Assembly: GCF_023101765.2 (NCBI RefSeq) | Contig: NC_064212.1 | Coordinates: 4,898,001 to 4,962,000 of the forward strand | From: Spodoptera frugiperda | Taxonomy: Eukaryota > Arthropoda > Insecta > Lepidoptera > Noctuidae | Direction: 5' to 3' | DNA length: 64,000 bases | In this document: positions 23,101-32,701 of the stretch, one piece after another | How positions within the stretch are numbered: position 1 is the stretch's first letter | Layout of the letters: each line of letters begins with the position of its first letter | Made by a program: the position numbers and the translations under genes | Notes under the pieces: model-generated | Database searches by the model: none | What the model was told of the DNA's origin: nothing | What the model saw: only the letters and a program-made list of their open reading frames with translations

Positions 23101-23976
23101 CGCCATCTATACATATTAATGAACCATCCATAATCAACATATCACATAAACCCAGAAAAATCATATCGATTCATTAATTTTTCGCAACCGAGTAGCGATT
23201 ATCGATTCCGATATAATCGATTCGTTACATAAAGATAATCGGTTACTCGTATTCGAACAACATTGACATCAATGAACCTGTTCCACTATTTATATCGATT
23301 CTAATTCATTCGCGATGAGTAATTATACTGGTTTATTGATGTTGTTTTGATATAGTGCTTGACTAAGAGCATTATACGTTATTTGTGTTTCTAAGTGGTT
23401 TATTTTATTTTACTTTATGGGTAAAGAAGGACAATATCTATATCTGGTATATTATATCTGGCTCGCATCATAACGAAGTAATACCTACAGAATAAAAAGT
23501 AATTTCAAAATATTTTTACTTCTTATCTACATATATTATAAAAGTAAGTCGGGTTTTTCTTCCTGACGCTATATAACTCCAGAATGCACGCACCGATTTG
23601 CACGGTTTTGAATTCTTTGGAAAAGTCTCGGGTTCCGTGAGGTTTATAGCAGCAGAAGTTCATGATAAAAAATCACGAAAAAAGCAGGAAACCAGGGAAA
23701 CTCATTGGTTTGCTAGTAATCTATATAAACCAAACCAATATTTGACCAGTGAGTATCCTTAGATTTCATGTCACGACAATTTTAATAATAACATTTTTTT
23801 GTAGGTCTAGAATCTTTGTGAACTATTTTGAGTCCTAATCATATGGTATATAATCCAATGTACTTACTGCTAGCGCATTTCTGGGGGTTGGGTAGTGAGA
23901 GGAAACGTCCAGGTTTCTGTGCTACTGCGAGCGTCGCAAGCGCAGCCGCGCACGCCACCAACAACCACGCCTGCAT
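10868..23976 (-). CDS. slf: schlaff / Clect27-type secreted C-type lectin, four coding exons
   Basis: Join on the minus strand: 23976-23868, 12749-12570, 12265-12129, 11113-10868. This gives 223 codons with every intron flanked by GT...AG and matching phases (1, 1, 0). Residues 1-19 are a signal peptide (hydrophobic core LLVACAAALATLAVA, cleavage likely before Q20). Residues about 39-206 form one C-type lectin domain. The mature protein has eight cysteines (34, 71, 75, 109, 114, 177, 196, 204). A QPD motif lies at 162-164 and WHD at 191-193, where classical lectins have WND. N171-G-T is a possible N-glycosylation site. There is no membrane segment or GPI signal. The sequence matches my memory of Drosophila slf (CG3244, about the same length), including the opening PGRFLSLPNPQKC and the ending TNPGLRL. 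Drosophila slf is known for organising and compacting the cuticle, so a secreted epidermal role is inferred here. Sugar binding is unproven. Start codon: the ATG is the first base of exon 2. Confidence 0.93.
11988..12103 (+). mobile_element. Family A SINE-like fragment in slf intron 4
   Basis: Contains the family core AGTAGGAACGGGGTGGTTTT, TAGTCAGTTAGAGTCTGACA, then GGGAGAATGATTTTCGC. The 5' third is diverged. It is antisense to slf and lies about 25 bp from the exon 4 donor. Confidence 0.75.
12129..12265 (-). CDS. slf: slf exon 4: middle of lectin domain
   Basis: The acceptor is TTTTTCGCAG|AT and the donor ACCCAG|GTCAGT has GT at 12128-12127. The 137 nt encode residues 97 (part) to 142, including VPYIWTSGRLCDF, C114 and the aromatic strand GWFWSANRE. 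A family-A SINE fragment ends only about 25 bases downstream of this exon (at about 12103), unusually close to its donor site. Confidence 0.93.
12570..12749 (-). CDS. slf: slf exon 3: N-terminal half of lectin domain
   Basis: The acceptor is TTTCTAG|GA at 12750-12751 and the donor AGCAAA|GTGAGT has GT at 12569-12568. The 180 nt encode residues 37 (part) to 97 (part). The exon starts the lectin fold with FYRGHNYFYSGH and holds the paired cysteines C71 and C75 followed by the helix LVSMETQEENNLIF. Translation reading upstream into the intron would add MLFLLFLG, but those codons are intronic polypyrimidine sequence, not a start. Confidence 0.93.
13725..13850. other. Small GC-rich island inside slf intron 2
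   Basis: About 125 bases of very GC- and CpG-rich sequence (GCGGCGGTTTGCGG, GCGGCGCCGCGCGGCGC) sit in an AT-rich intron. It is preceded by TATATAAG (about 13691-13698, +). A 70-codon frame on + (13702-13914) reads through it as an Ala/Arg-rich chain then ANWAKDRYRMRF, but no donor or acceptor pair closes it as an exon. It could be an internal promoter, an enhancer or a fragment of a GC-rich element. Confidence 0.35.
15215..15510 (+). repeat. Family G dispersed repeat, split by a family A insertion
   Basis: The left part is TTTTATAACATAGCCCTCCT and TGATAAATGGACTATCCAAC. After the family A insertion it resumes TTCCAATTCGGACCAGTAGT, TCCGGAGATTACCGCGTCC, AAACAAACAAACTCTTCAGC. The same order occurs at 61019-61380. 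Confidence 0.75.
15275..15409 (+). mobile_element. Family A SINE-like copy with 14-bp target duplication
   Basis: Starts GATCCGGAGCTGCGAACTAC and ends GATGGTTTTCC plus a poly(A) run. It is flanked by ACACAAAAATATTT at 15261-15274 and 15410-15423 (14 of 14). It is inserted inside a family-G repeat. The variable-length duplication and A-tail indicate target-primed reverse transcription. Confidence 0.9.
15918..16108 (+). repeat. Family T, diverged tRNA-derived SINE
   Basis: ACTGCACTGTTGATGCAGTG, TATCGGTTCTATTCCTGCAC, AAATTGTTGTTCCGGATCTA, GTTTGTAAACGCACCTACAA, GAGAAAATTCTAGTGTGGGA and A-run. Confidence 0.75.
18285..18475 (+). repeat. Retroelement-like tail fragment
   Basis: CCCAAATCGGTCCAGCCGTT, CTCGAGTTTTAGTAAGACTA and TTTTTATATATAGAGAAGAA have the form of common insect non-LTR/Helitron tails. 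Related phrases occur at 45690-45760 (AAATCGGTCCAGCTATTTCA) and 5335-5400. Confidence 0.45.
19759..19813 (+). repeat. Direct duplication of 20 bp
   Basis: AGGAAGGAAAGGGTGGGTTT occurs at 19759-19778 and 19794-19813, 35 bp apart start to start. The following text GTCAGAGTCTGACATTCTTT is similar to family A but the rest is not. A 109-codon frame here (19704-20033) has no recognisable domain. Confidence 0.85.
20033..20110 (-). repeat. Family D copy
   Basis: Reads AAAAATCACAGTTTACTCACG then the shared core CTACTAGTTTCGAGTCACAGA and GGGACTCTTCAT, in reverse orientation to the copies at 34250 and 45010. Confidence 0.65.
21425..21540 (-). repeat. Family B SINE, 3' part
   Basis: CACGCCTTTTATCCCCGAAG, GGGTATGCAGAGATATACAT, GTACAATGTACACCCACTTT, reverse orientation. 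Confidence 0.75.
22053..22336 (-). repeat. Family C dispersed repeat, near full length
   Basis: In plus orientation it runs from a T-run and GTAAACGACCAGACGGATCA through AAGCAATCGCCGTCGCCCAT, GGGGGTTAGGAATTTAAGG and CACTCACACAACTAAATTGG to GCCGAAGTATGGCTCTCCCA. In element sense it ends in an A-run, consistent with a retroposed SINE. Confidence 0.8.
22712..22868 (-). repeat. Family T, tRNA-derived SINE
   Basis: Reversed: CGTCGTGGGTGCGTTTACAA, GAGCAACAATTTGTG, TTTGCTCCGTATGGGATTCG, AATCCGCTCCACGTTGCGCT. Confidence 0.75.
23522..23760 (+). repeat. Dispersed repeat, 5' region
   Basis: ATATATTATAAAAGTAAGTC, GGGTTTTTCTTCCTGACGCT, ATATAACTCCAGAATGCACG match, reversed, the segment 49270-49350. Likely a retroelement or Helitron fragment. 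Confidence 0.55.
23868..23976 (-). CDS. slf: slf exon 2: start codon and signal peptide
   Basis: This exon encodes residues 1-36 plus one base of codon 37. The acceptor TTGTTCCAG ends at 23977, so the ATG (23974-23976) is the very first codon of the exon. The donor is GCTAGCA|GTAAGT, with GT at 23867-23866. It contains the signal peptide and the first mature segment up to C34-A-S. The phase-1 end joins the GA that opens the next exon to make AGA (R37), which is why I link this exon to the lectin exons 11 kb away. Confidence 0.9.
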
Positions 23977-24850
23977 CTGGAACAATACAAATATTACGTT
24001 AACACATGGTTTTCAAAGAACAAAAAGTACCTTGAAAAGCTGTTTAACTATTTTCTTGGACGTAAAAATATTAACGGAAAGATTAATTGTTATTTATACA
24101 TTTAATACAAGTAAGAAATATTTTATATTGACAAAAAAGCGCGCCAATGACATCATACAGATAAAATAAAATTAAAATTGTTTTTATTCAAATTTTATGT
24201 TCTGTCAAATTATTAGTGGCCAGCATTAGCTGACTACCGAACTAACTAATCATAAACGAAGTTTTTGCTATTTCCGAACTGGTTTTTATATTTATTTTTA
24301 GTGATTAAAAATAACTATAAGTTTCCTTCTCTTTTTATTTAGAGTTAAAAGGTTAAACATCAAAAATAGGTTTGTAATTAGTTATATTTAAAGCTATTAA
24401 ACTTATGTACAAACATTATACAATTTTAACATTGTTCTCGAAATGGTAACAACGAAAAGAATCTAAAGAAACACGAACTGTACCTACATATCTAAAATTT
24501 CGTAAATATATCTTAGAAAAAAGCTACAAACAGTCGAACAATAGTCTATTCACATTCACAGTTAATTACGTTTGTCGGCCTATAAATCTAATTATGACGA
24601 AAACGTGGCAAGTTCTTTATCTTACGTGTAACGCAATCAGCCAGTAATGCGGGGGGCATAAGTGTGACATGCGCAGTAACACCGGTCCATTGGGTTATGG
24701 CTAAAGAATGTATTGCATAAATAAGTTCTGTTGAATACAGACACTTTTGTTTTTTTTTTAATTTGCTGCAATATCAAATGCAAGTAAGCGTGGAGATTAT
24801 GGTTAAACTCTTCTTAAGTAGAGGAGACCCATTGTTCAGTAGTTTTGTTT

Positions 24851-25023
24851 TAATAAGGGGGGAAAATCATCCAATGACTTCTCCCGCCTTGGGCGCGGCG
24901 AGAGTGTCAGACTCTTACTGACTAAAAACCACCCCGTTCCTATGCCCTTCGAGCTGGATCCCCGGTAAACGCGTTAGGTAGTCCGCAAATCCGGATCAGG
25001 CATCAGACCTACTGGGCCCCATT
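24851..25023 (-). mobile_element. Family A SINE-like copy, longer 5' form
   Basis: Contains GGAAAATCATCCAATGACTT, CTCCCGCCTTGGGCGCGG and GACTAAAAACCACCCCGTTC. Beyond the usual end CCGGATC it continues CAGGCATCAGACCTACTGGG, also seen in degenerate form at 57730-57755, so the full element is longer than most copies. Confidence 0.75.
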
Positions 25024-25352
25024 TACTTTTAGTAGTGCCAATACCAGGATTAGCATTAACTGGTCATTCACTAATGCAATCATCCACAGATTAAGAATCC
25101 AGGAAAAACATTGCAATGCAAATAAATATGTACTCGTACTGTTAATGAGTTAATCATATTTCGACTGTTTGTTAACGCTTTTAGTGGGTGTGTTACGTTC
25201 GAGTATTCTGAGTCAAATGACATAACGTAATATAAACATAGAACCACGCCTGTCTTCTAGCGATTTTAATATGATTATGATATTTTGCTCGTGTACAACC
25301 TTAAACTATTCATAACTAAATACTTATTACTAATATTGTACTTTTTATGCTA

Positions 25353-25480
25353 TAAGCCGGTAAACGAGCAGACGTATCACCTGATGGTAAGCAATTGCCG
25401 TTGCTCACGTCGGTCTTATGGGGGTTAGGTATTTAAGGGTATAAAGCCGTGGTACGACTATCAAGCCGGCCCATTCGAAT
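25353..25480 (-). repeat. Family C fragment, internally deleted
   Basis: GCCGGTAAACGAGCAGACGT, CACCTGATGGTAAGCAATTG, GGGGTTAGGTATTTAAGGG, then a jump to AAGCCGTGGTACGACTATC and AGCCGGCCCATTCG. The middle is missing. It ends about 95 bp left of the pogo-like element. Confidence 0.7.
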
Positions 25481-25575
25481 GTCTTCTTTTTTAATGCTCT
25501 ATGGCACAAACAATTTGTTACGAAAGTTACTACGTAATTAGGTAAATCGTGTTCCATATTTAAAGATTCGCTGTA

Positions 25576-27074
25576 GGGTAGACTGGGGGCAGTAGTAACA
25601 GTGGACAATTGTAACATTGGCGATATTTTGACTATTAAGCCATTAACGCACGTGTGCGTGAGCCTGAATACGCGCAGGACACGTCCCGACCTGCTCACTA
25701 GCCAGCAGCGCGCGAGCTGCGAAACTGACGTGTTAAAGACGAAATTTTATTTCTGCAGCACCAAAGTAAGTATTTCGTACTAATTAATTGTGTAATATCT
25801 ACTTAAATTATCTATATTCTCTCGAGATTTTTCATTAAGTCGCCTTCTGAGCTATTGTATTTTGCGTAGCCTAATGCTTATTTGATAATATTTAGTATAG
25901 TATTAGTTATTTTAATTTTTCCATAGATTGTGTATTAAGGACAGTTGTACCACTGACGACGGGGACAATTGAAACGTTACAATTATCCCCGTGTTACAAT
26001 TGTCCACGTGTCCAATTTCGGAAATTGGAAAAAGAAGACTGCAATATATAGATACCCCAGAAAAAGAAGCTATACGTAGAGAAGCAGAAACAAGGAAAAA
26101 AGCAAAACAAATTAAAATTAATTTTAGTGCAGATAGTACAAAAGGTCGGGATAAAGGAAAGGTCAAAGAAATACGAAAAGGAGAGCACCAAAAAGAGAAA
26201 ACTAAAAATATTATTGAATCTGACGAAGACCTACACTACAAAAGAGTGGTTTTGTCTTGTTTGTATAGAACCTTACAGCGCCAGCAGACCGTATGAGATC
26301 TGGATACAGTGCCCTCAGTGCAAAATGTGGGCACACGAGGAGTGTACAGCACAAGAAGCAAATTATATCTGTCACACTTGCGAAAGTGTTTTTATTAAAT
26401 TCTCTTTTGTCAATACTTTTTTCAACTTGAGTTGTTATGTTTGTTTTAGCAGAGTTCTAGTTTATTTCTAGATCGTAATAATTTATTGTGCCGAAGAATA
26501 TGAGTTACGCGGATGGGGATATTTGTAACAGTGGACAATTGTAACACCATACAAACAGAAAAAAGTTGTTTATTTCGTATTTTATAAATGTTACTGAGTT
26601 ATTACCAAACTTAAAACGAAAAGTAAGGCTCCTAAAATTAATTTGTCAAAAAAACATCGTTTTTTTTTGTTGAATAAAGCTAGAATAGCTATGTGCTTCT
26701 AGTTCAAATATAATTGTGTCCAGTTTAAATAATTAAAGAAATATCTTGTTTTTGTGATTAAAGATTGATTCATAACTGATAAGACTGCAATTAAAAATTA
26801 CTTCGAGTATTCTTACTTAACCCACTTGTGTTTTATTTCATAAAAATCTTTTGTTACAATTGACCACACGATGGGTACAATTGTAACAATCGCCCTCCTT
26901 AGAATAAAACTCAATTTTTAGGCTTCTTTTATAACATTAGTCTACTACGAGTAAAAAATACTTTAAATGAATAACCAAAGTCCCTAAATTCACTTATTAA
27001 TTTTATAAAAAACAAATAGATTTTACACCAGAGCCCGTCAAACAAAATGTGTTACGTTGGCCCCCAGTCTACCC
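25576..27074 (+). mobile_element. pogo-like DNA transposon relic with 15-bp TIRs and TA target duplication
   Basis: The left end GGGTAGACTGGGGGC (25576-25590) is the exact reverse complement of the right end at 27060-27074. Both are flanked by TA (25574-25575 and 27075-27076). At least six copies of an ACAATTGTAACA-type motif occur inside, near both ends and internally (about 25606, 25967, 25995, 26532, 26853, 26876), likely transposase binding sites. Only the C-terminal part of a protein is visible, so the element is internally deleted. TA target and TIRs fit the Tc1/mariner-pogo superfamily. Confidence 0.8.
26000..26400 (+). pseudogene. Truncated, frameshifted pogo-type transposase C-terminus with PHD-like zinc domain
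   Basis: A lysine/glutamate-rich segment reads in one frame from about 26020 (KRRLQYIDTPEKEAIRREAE) to about 26240. The next conserved block is in another frame, 26240-26390, with cysteines in a C-x2-C ... C-x2-C ... H-x2-C ... C-x2-C arrangement (FCLVC, IQCPQCKMWAHEEC, YICHTC). A frameshift therefore separates them. Such PHD-like tails close many insect pogo/Tigger-type transposases. The DDE catalytic core is missing. Confidence 0.6.
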
Positions 27075-29614
27075 TAATGAACTTGAAATGCCAACAAAAC
27101 GCTATTGAAATATAAATAATCAGCTGATTAGTCTAATGCCACTTGACCTTAAACATCTCAACGTCTTAATTACACGTTTTTAATCCAAACATTAATTAGC
27201 TATGTCGTCATTTGATATTCTAGCTCTCAAATATTACCTACAAGACTTAGAATTTCGTCACTTTTATTCAAAATATTCGCTTAATATTTTAAAAATGGAA
27301 ATTCTGCATTCTATGCATTCGATTTGTATTCATTTAAAGATAATATTACATGCAGCTGGTTAAAATAAAATATTTTGTGCATAATTTTATACATATATTT
27401 GTTTTGTTTTTTTAATAATATCTCTGTCAGTCTGGCACAGATCCTATTTAACAGGTCCTACTTAATATTTGTACATAATCTTTGCCAACAGAGGTTGTAT
27501 ATGCCAAAATAACAACACGGGCTTACATAAGAGCCTTGTCTCCAAAATTCAGGCTTTAATTCAGGTCTGACAGTGAGTGACCGGGGCACTGGACCGCATT
27601 GCGTGTTCTGTTGAGTAACCGAACCTTTTCGATGCAACGACATGCGAGAGTACTTTCCTACAGTACGTATAATTACATAATAAGTAGTTCACTAACCTTT
27701 ATTATTCGTAAACAATATGTTTGTTAAATATCCTTGTTCGCTGTCGGTTACCGTGCCGACTAAATACGTGCCTAGCCTAAAGTTTACTCAATGATGTCAT
27801 GGTATCGTTGTAAGCATGTACTCTATACTACCGAACGACACACAGGATTGTTTTAGTGAAGCCCGCCAGCTGTCACATTGGTCAACCATGTTGTTTTCTT
27901 ACGTAAGCCAAGTATGCTGTCTGACTAGTCTCAGTGACATCGGTTGGCCACGGCAAAGTATGCATGCCAACGAAAAAAACGCAAAGAATCTTTGACCTAA
28001 TAACTACTGCCCAACATACGTTTATATGGAAAAGCCATTAAAGGTTTTCTCGAAATAACAAAACAGGATATTCGTAAATCAAATATACCTATCTAGTCGG
28101 AATATACCTACCTATTCGCGATTAATTCTCGCTAATTCTTATTAACATACGGCGTGTTGATGTTGAATCAATGAGGTAAAGTCTTTTTAAATAGTGTTGA
28201 ATAGATCGTGCTTTGTACCCGGAATCGTCGGTTGTCAGGCAGTGCGGGGGATCGCACCGCGCAGACGCCCAGCGTGACATACATCTGTATAGCTAGACGT
28301 ACCTGATGTAACCTTGACACCATTACTGCCATGACCGTAAGCAGTAATTGCAATCTGATCTCATCAATACATTGTAGGACGCGTCATCACGATCAGTAAA
28401 GGCAAGGACCGTCATGCACTCTCAGGGTTCCACTTAATTAACTTCCTCAACCTAATATGGATTTTACGCATCATAAGCATTTTATCTCTGATGTGCAATT
28501 ACCATAAAAATAATTTTAAAAGTTTCGGAATGAATTGAATTAAGCAATTTTCAATTTAATTAGCATTAAAAGTATTTGCGATGCGCACTTTAATGTAAAA
28601 CCGCTAAAACGAACCGAAATAAAAGCGAATATTCCATGTTCTCAAATCAACAAGTTACCAATAAATAATGATGATTCCTCCGTAGACACAGTTAGCGTCT
28701 TAAAGTATTATGAAAATCCGCTTACATATGCAACAACTTGCAAAGATAAAAAGGTAATTTATTCCACGAAACAAAGCTGTTTGTATACAATACTTAATAG
28801 CGTATCATTACAGATAAATAAACGTCTAAGTGATATTAGATAAATATCAAAGACCTGACCTCAGTTGGGCAACACACACTTATAGGCAGAGACTCGTGTG
28901 TAATACCATTATTACATACAATATAATACGATGAATGGGGAGTTCACAAAGCGCCGAAGGTGTTCGACTACGATCGCTAACAATACCTGTACTATACAAC
29001 AGTTGAATGGTATTCTTCGCGAATCTGTGTCCCAATCGCGAATTTAGTGCGAGACTTGCAGCCACAATGTTTCTACGAGATATTTCGCAATGCCCGAGGC
29101 CGATCGTCCGTCAGTTTCGGTCACGATCGTGCACCTTCGTGCATCTCAGCCGCGTCTAGCTTCGCAAGCAGTGGTGTGCCCTCCACTCACCACTCGCCTC
29201 ATTGTTTCGTACTCACGTCGACTTAATTTGGTTAATGACAGCAATAAATAATAACGTCGGCGACATGTGCCACGACTGTGTCGTTACAAAGCGCAAATGT
29301 TTGCCTATAAATTCAGTATTAACTCGAGAACACGCAAAAAGCAAAGGTTTACAGTTATTAAGCAAATAAATATTGGCCTTGTGGTTAATTCATACGATCT
29401 GGAATTAGTATTGTTTACTAATGCGAAATCACACTGGAACGTTAACATGTTAATTTAGTTGACATTTTTAATCAATACATCCGCGCAGTTGGTCTTTTAG
29501 GGGTCAGTTTAAAAGAACACGCTTGTGATATAAAACATGTATGCGCACTTCACCTAACTTATACTTTAAAGGCTAAACAAACAACTGTCTCATATACACG
29601 GAGGAAGTACAAAG

Positions 29615-29815
29615 AACAATAGGAATGATGACGGGGTAAAAAAATCAAAAATCTATTTAGTCCGTCAGGTAGGTAATTAAAAAATATTAGAAACGTATTT
29701 TTTATTTTGTCGTATAAGATAATAATGAGTAGATAACACGAATCAAAGTTTAGGAGTGGGAACTAAAACGTCATTTCTACGTATAAAACGTAACTAGAAG
29801 TGACGTCACATGATA
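29615..29815 (+). repeat. Family F dispersed repeat
   Basis: GATGACGGGGTAAAAAAATC, CTATTTAGTCCGTCAGGTAG, AAACGTATTTTTTATTTTGT, CAAAGTTTAGGAGTGGGAAC, ACGTCATTTCTACG. A diverged second copy lies at 52855-53005. Confidence 0.7.
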
Positions 29816-30435
29816 TTTCAAATCATTATATATCGTCATAAGTAAGAAATATAAGTAAGATAATAAACAATACGTGTGTCCAAATGTTTTCAAAATATAA
29901 TCTAACGAAACGGACATTAAAATAAAAGTTAGTGTCTACCCTATTGCTTAAATACGTATCGCTATTTAAATTGCAATTAAAACCAATTTCATAAGCAATT
30001 CCCATTAAAATCAAAATAAAAGCGAAAGCCTAACACCACAAATACCTACGCTTTTCGTATTCATATCGTACCGGCCTCGTCTTTACACGTCGCACTTATT
30101 CATCATTCATCGAAGTGAAATTTTTATTGCTAACTACGTAACAGACATCCTTGTCTCCTCACAAAGCTTTATATAATACAAATGGACAAGATATTATCAT
30201 CGGAATTATCTCTGACGTATCTCTTTACTTTAGACATCTGACTATTTCTGTGTCTAGTTAGGATAGAACAATCTTACACTGCTTGCAAACTGCACGTAGC
30301 ATACTAAGTATGTACCTATTTTGTTTCACTTTTATTTTCGTTGAAGATAGTCTACATAGCTGAATCTCCTGTAACCCAGGAACAGCAGTTGAAGCCAGAC
30401 ACGCAACGAAGCATTAGTAACTAGGGAGGATTCTG

Positions 30436-30600
30436 AAATAAAAATCACGGTTTACTCAGGTACTTTAATGGGGCAAAGCTCTACTAGTTTCGTGGCACAG
30501 AGGGACTCATCGTTATGAGCAGCGTGCGCACACGCGACGACGTCGACGTGAGTAAACCGTGATTTTTAGTTAATTTAGTATGTCTCATGATAGTTATTAT
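30436..30600. repeat. Family D copy forming a foldback element
   Basis: Perfect 19-bp inverted arms lie at 30440-30458 (AAAAATCACGGTTTACTCA) and 30549-30567. The interior carries the family motif CTCTACTAGTTT...CACAGAGGGACTC and the right side continues AGTTAATTTAGTATGTCTCA. Other copies in this window have only one arm clearly preserved. Confidence 0.7.
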
Positions 30601-31127
30601 AAAAATATAACAAACAAAATTAATGTAAAGATTTCGTTTAAAGACAATACCAACAGATGATCAAGGAAGATGACTACATCGAAAAATATTCGGAAAATAA
30701 ACAAATTTTGAACTCAAAGATTGATATTTCCTCTATTTGTAAATCGGATTATGTGTGCACTACCTATGTATTCAATTGTAATATGTAAATGCGAATAAAT
30801 ATTCGTCCATCTTGTGGTTTTCCTAAGCACATGTTCCTTATTTTTTGTGTTGGTGTCAATAATAGTTTCCTCATTCGAATATAGACTAGAACTCAAATAG
30901 TATGTGATAAAAATTTTAATGATATTGTCAATGGACATTCCAATGAACAAATATTTGTTCTCTTTGTTTTAATACTATAACATTTTTAACCTATCTACAA
31001 CAATTTTCCTCATTTTGATGAATGAAAACATACTGACGGAATTGAGAACCACCTCCATTTTGGGAAGTCGGTTAAAGTCTAAAAAAATTGCGGCAGCACT
31101 AGGCAAACACAAAGACAAAGAAAAGTT

Positions 31128-31265
31128 TTAAGTGCGGGAGAGCTATGCTTCAGCACGCATGGGCCAGCTCGACCGGAGTGATACCACGGCTCCACAGAAA
31201 AATAACGTGAAACAACGCTTGCGTTGTGTTTCGTTGTGTGAGTGAAGTTAGCGGAGGCTCAACAA
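31128..31265 (+). repeat. Family C fragment, 5' half
   Basis: AGTGCGGGAGAGCTATGCTT, CAGCTCGACCGGAGTGATAC, AACAACGCTTGCGTTGTGTT, GAGTGAAGTTAGCGGAGGCT, then truncated. Confidence 0.75.
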
Positions 31266-32606
31266 TATATCTAGACTTCAATTGGCCTCGAGCCAATAAG
31301 TGCTAATTTCAAAACATCCTCCTTACTTCTAGATAACCTAACTAAACCTTTTAGTATTCACAAAAGAGGTTAGTAAATCATACATTACTGGCTGGTTTGC
31401 GCAATATATTGCCATTCAGAGTGAGGCAGCCATTTGCAAGTGAATTAAAATCGGTATCGTGCTCATCTCCATTAGGCAGTACAATTGCAAGACATACTAA
31501 TGCTGAAGGTGTCGACATGGCTTCGCGTTCCGAATGTAATCTAGGTTTAAATAGCACTCGGCACCTCGCTAATAAATGCCCTTTACTTGAAAGTACAGTA
31601 ATAACTGATGTTCTATGATTAGAGGTTTGTTGGTAAAGAGTTTGAGGAAGAAAAAAGGGAGTAATCTGCAAATGTAGTCTGAGAGTAATCTGTAAATGTT
31701 GTAAAGTAAGAAACAATCTTACTTTAATTAGGTCGTAGTATTACAAAGTTTGGAATGCGCCCAATATATGACTATATGCTCACCTCGATACCATATTACA
31801 TGTGATATTACATTTTGGTACATTTAGGCTTTACTCTTCGGGGAAAGATGTTAAATAATGCAATTCTTCTTCGTAAATCTTCTGTAACGCTATTTTAATT
31901 TGTATGATTGTTCAAATGCTCATCATCTATTTATTGCTGTCTAGCCGCATATGATGATTCAAGTTAGTTTGAGTTAAGTTCCCAGTTGTCATCATGCCTA
32001 CTATTCACACGGAACTAGAATGATTAAATCAGGTCTCCTACTCGTACCGAATGCAAATCGTCAATTGTTTTTAAATCACTATGCAAATTATATGTTCCCG
32101 TGATGTAAAATTATGCATCCTTGTGGCCTATGTTATGTTTGATGAAGCCACTTATAATCTGCTGTAGGCGTCGTAAAAACAAGTAATAGTGGGTGGGTAA
32201 GGTACATAAATTATATCTAAAACTACCTTTATTAGTTTAGTGTGGGTGTAATGCTGGAAAATCTTAATATTATCTAACAAAATATTAAGACATTAATTCG
32301 AAGCTTACGTTACGCTTCTCGTGCTTTACGTTTAAAACCGATTGCTGTGATCGTAATCGTAGTTATAAGACTCATAAGCAGACTAGAGTCAGCTTAAAAA
32401 TTATCTACGGATAAATTTACCTATGTGACATTGCCCGAAATTGTTATATGTAATTTTTTTTTTTTTGCATATCCGATAGTCACGTAGTCTATTTTTATAA
32501 CTACAGTATTCCAAAGAATCTTCTACAGCATAAAGTAAATAAATAGTAGTAAACCGTCGTTTACGGAATGAACATAATTCGAAGGCGACACACGACGACA
32601 AAGATA

Positions 32607-32701
32607 CAAAAGAGGGGTAAATAGAAGTTGGGAAAATGTTCTAAAATCTATTTACACCATCTATTCACCCTTTGAATTCTATTCACCCCATTTTACGGTA
32701 C
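32607..32701. mobile_element. Left-truncated copy of the 147-bp hairpin MITE
   Basis: It shares GAGGGGTAAATA, TCTATTCACCCT and the terminal block GAATTCTATTCACCCCATTTTACGG with 9735-9837. The left arm is missing, so it cannot fold as the full copy does. Confidence 0.75.

Larger units (their letters stand above)
12750..23867 (-). other. slf: slf intron 2 (11.1 kb)
   Basis: This intron separates the signal-peptide exon from the lectin exons. It contains a GC-rich island (about 13725-13850) and repeats at 15215-15510, 15918-16105, 18285-18475, 19759-19813, 20033-20110, 21425-21540, 22053-22336, 22712-22868 and 23522-23760. The rest, including 13900-15200, 16120-18280 and 18480-19680, is AT-rich DNA in which I see no coding segment. 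Confidence 0.7.

Noticed and set aside
28880..29230. Alternative first exon for slf in a moderately GC-rich patch
   Set aside because: A GTGAGT donor exists on the minus strand, but no TATA or initiator is clear and the promoter at 41 kb fits better. Left as a possibility only.
31378..31716. 112-codon minus-strand frame (TSVITVLSSKGHLLARCRV) vaguely like a retroelement protease region
   Set aside because: The active-site motif DSGS is absent and I see no flanking gag or reverse transcriptase. Too weak to call.
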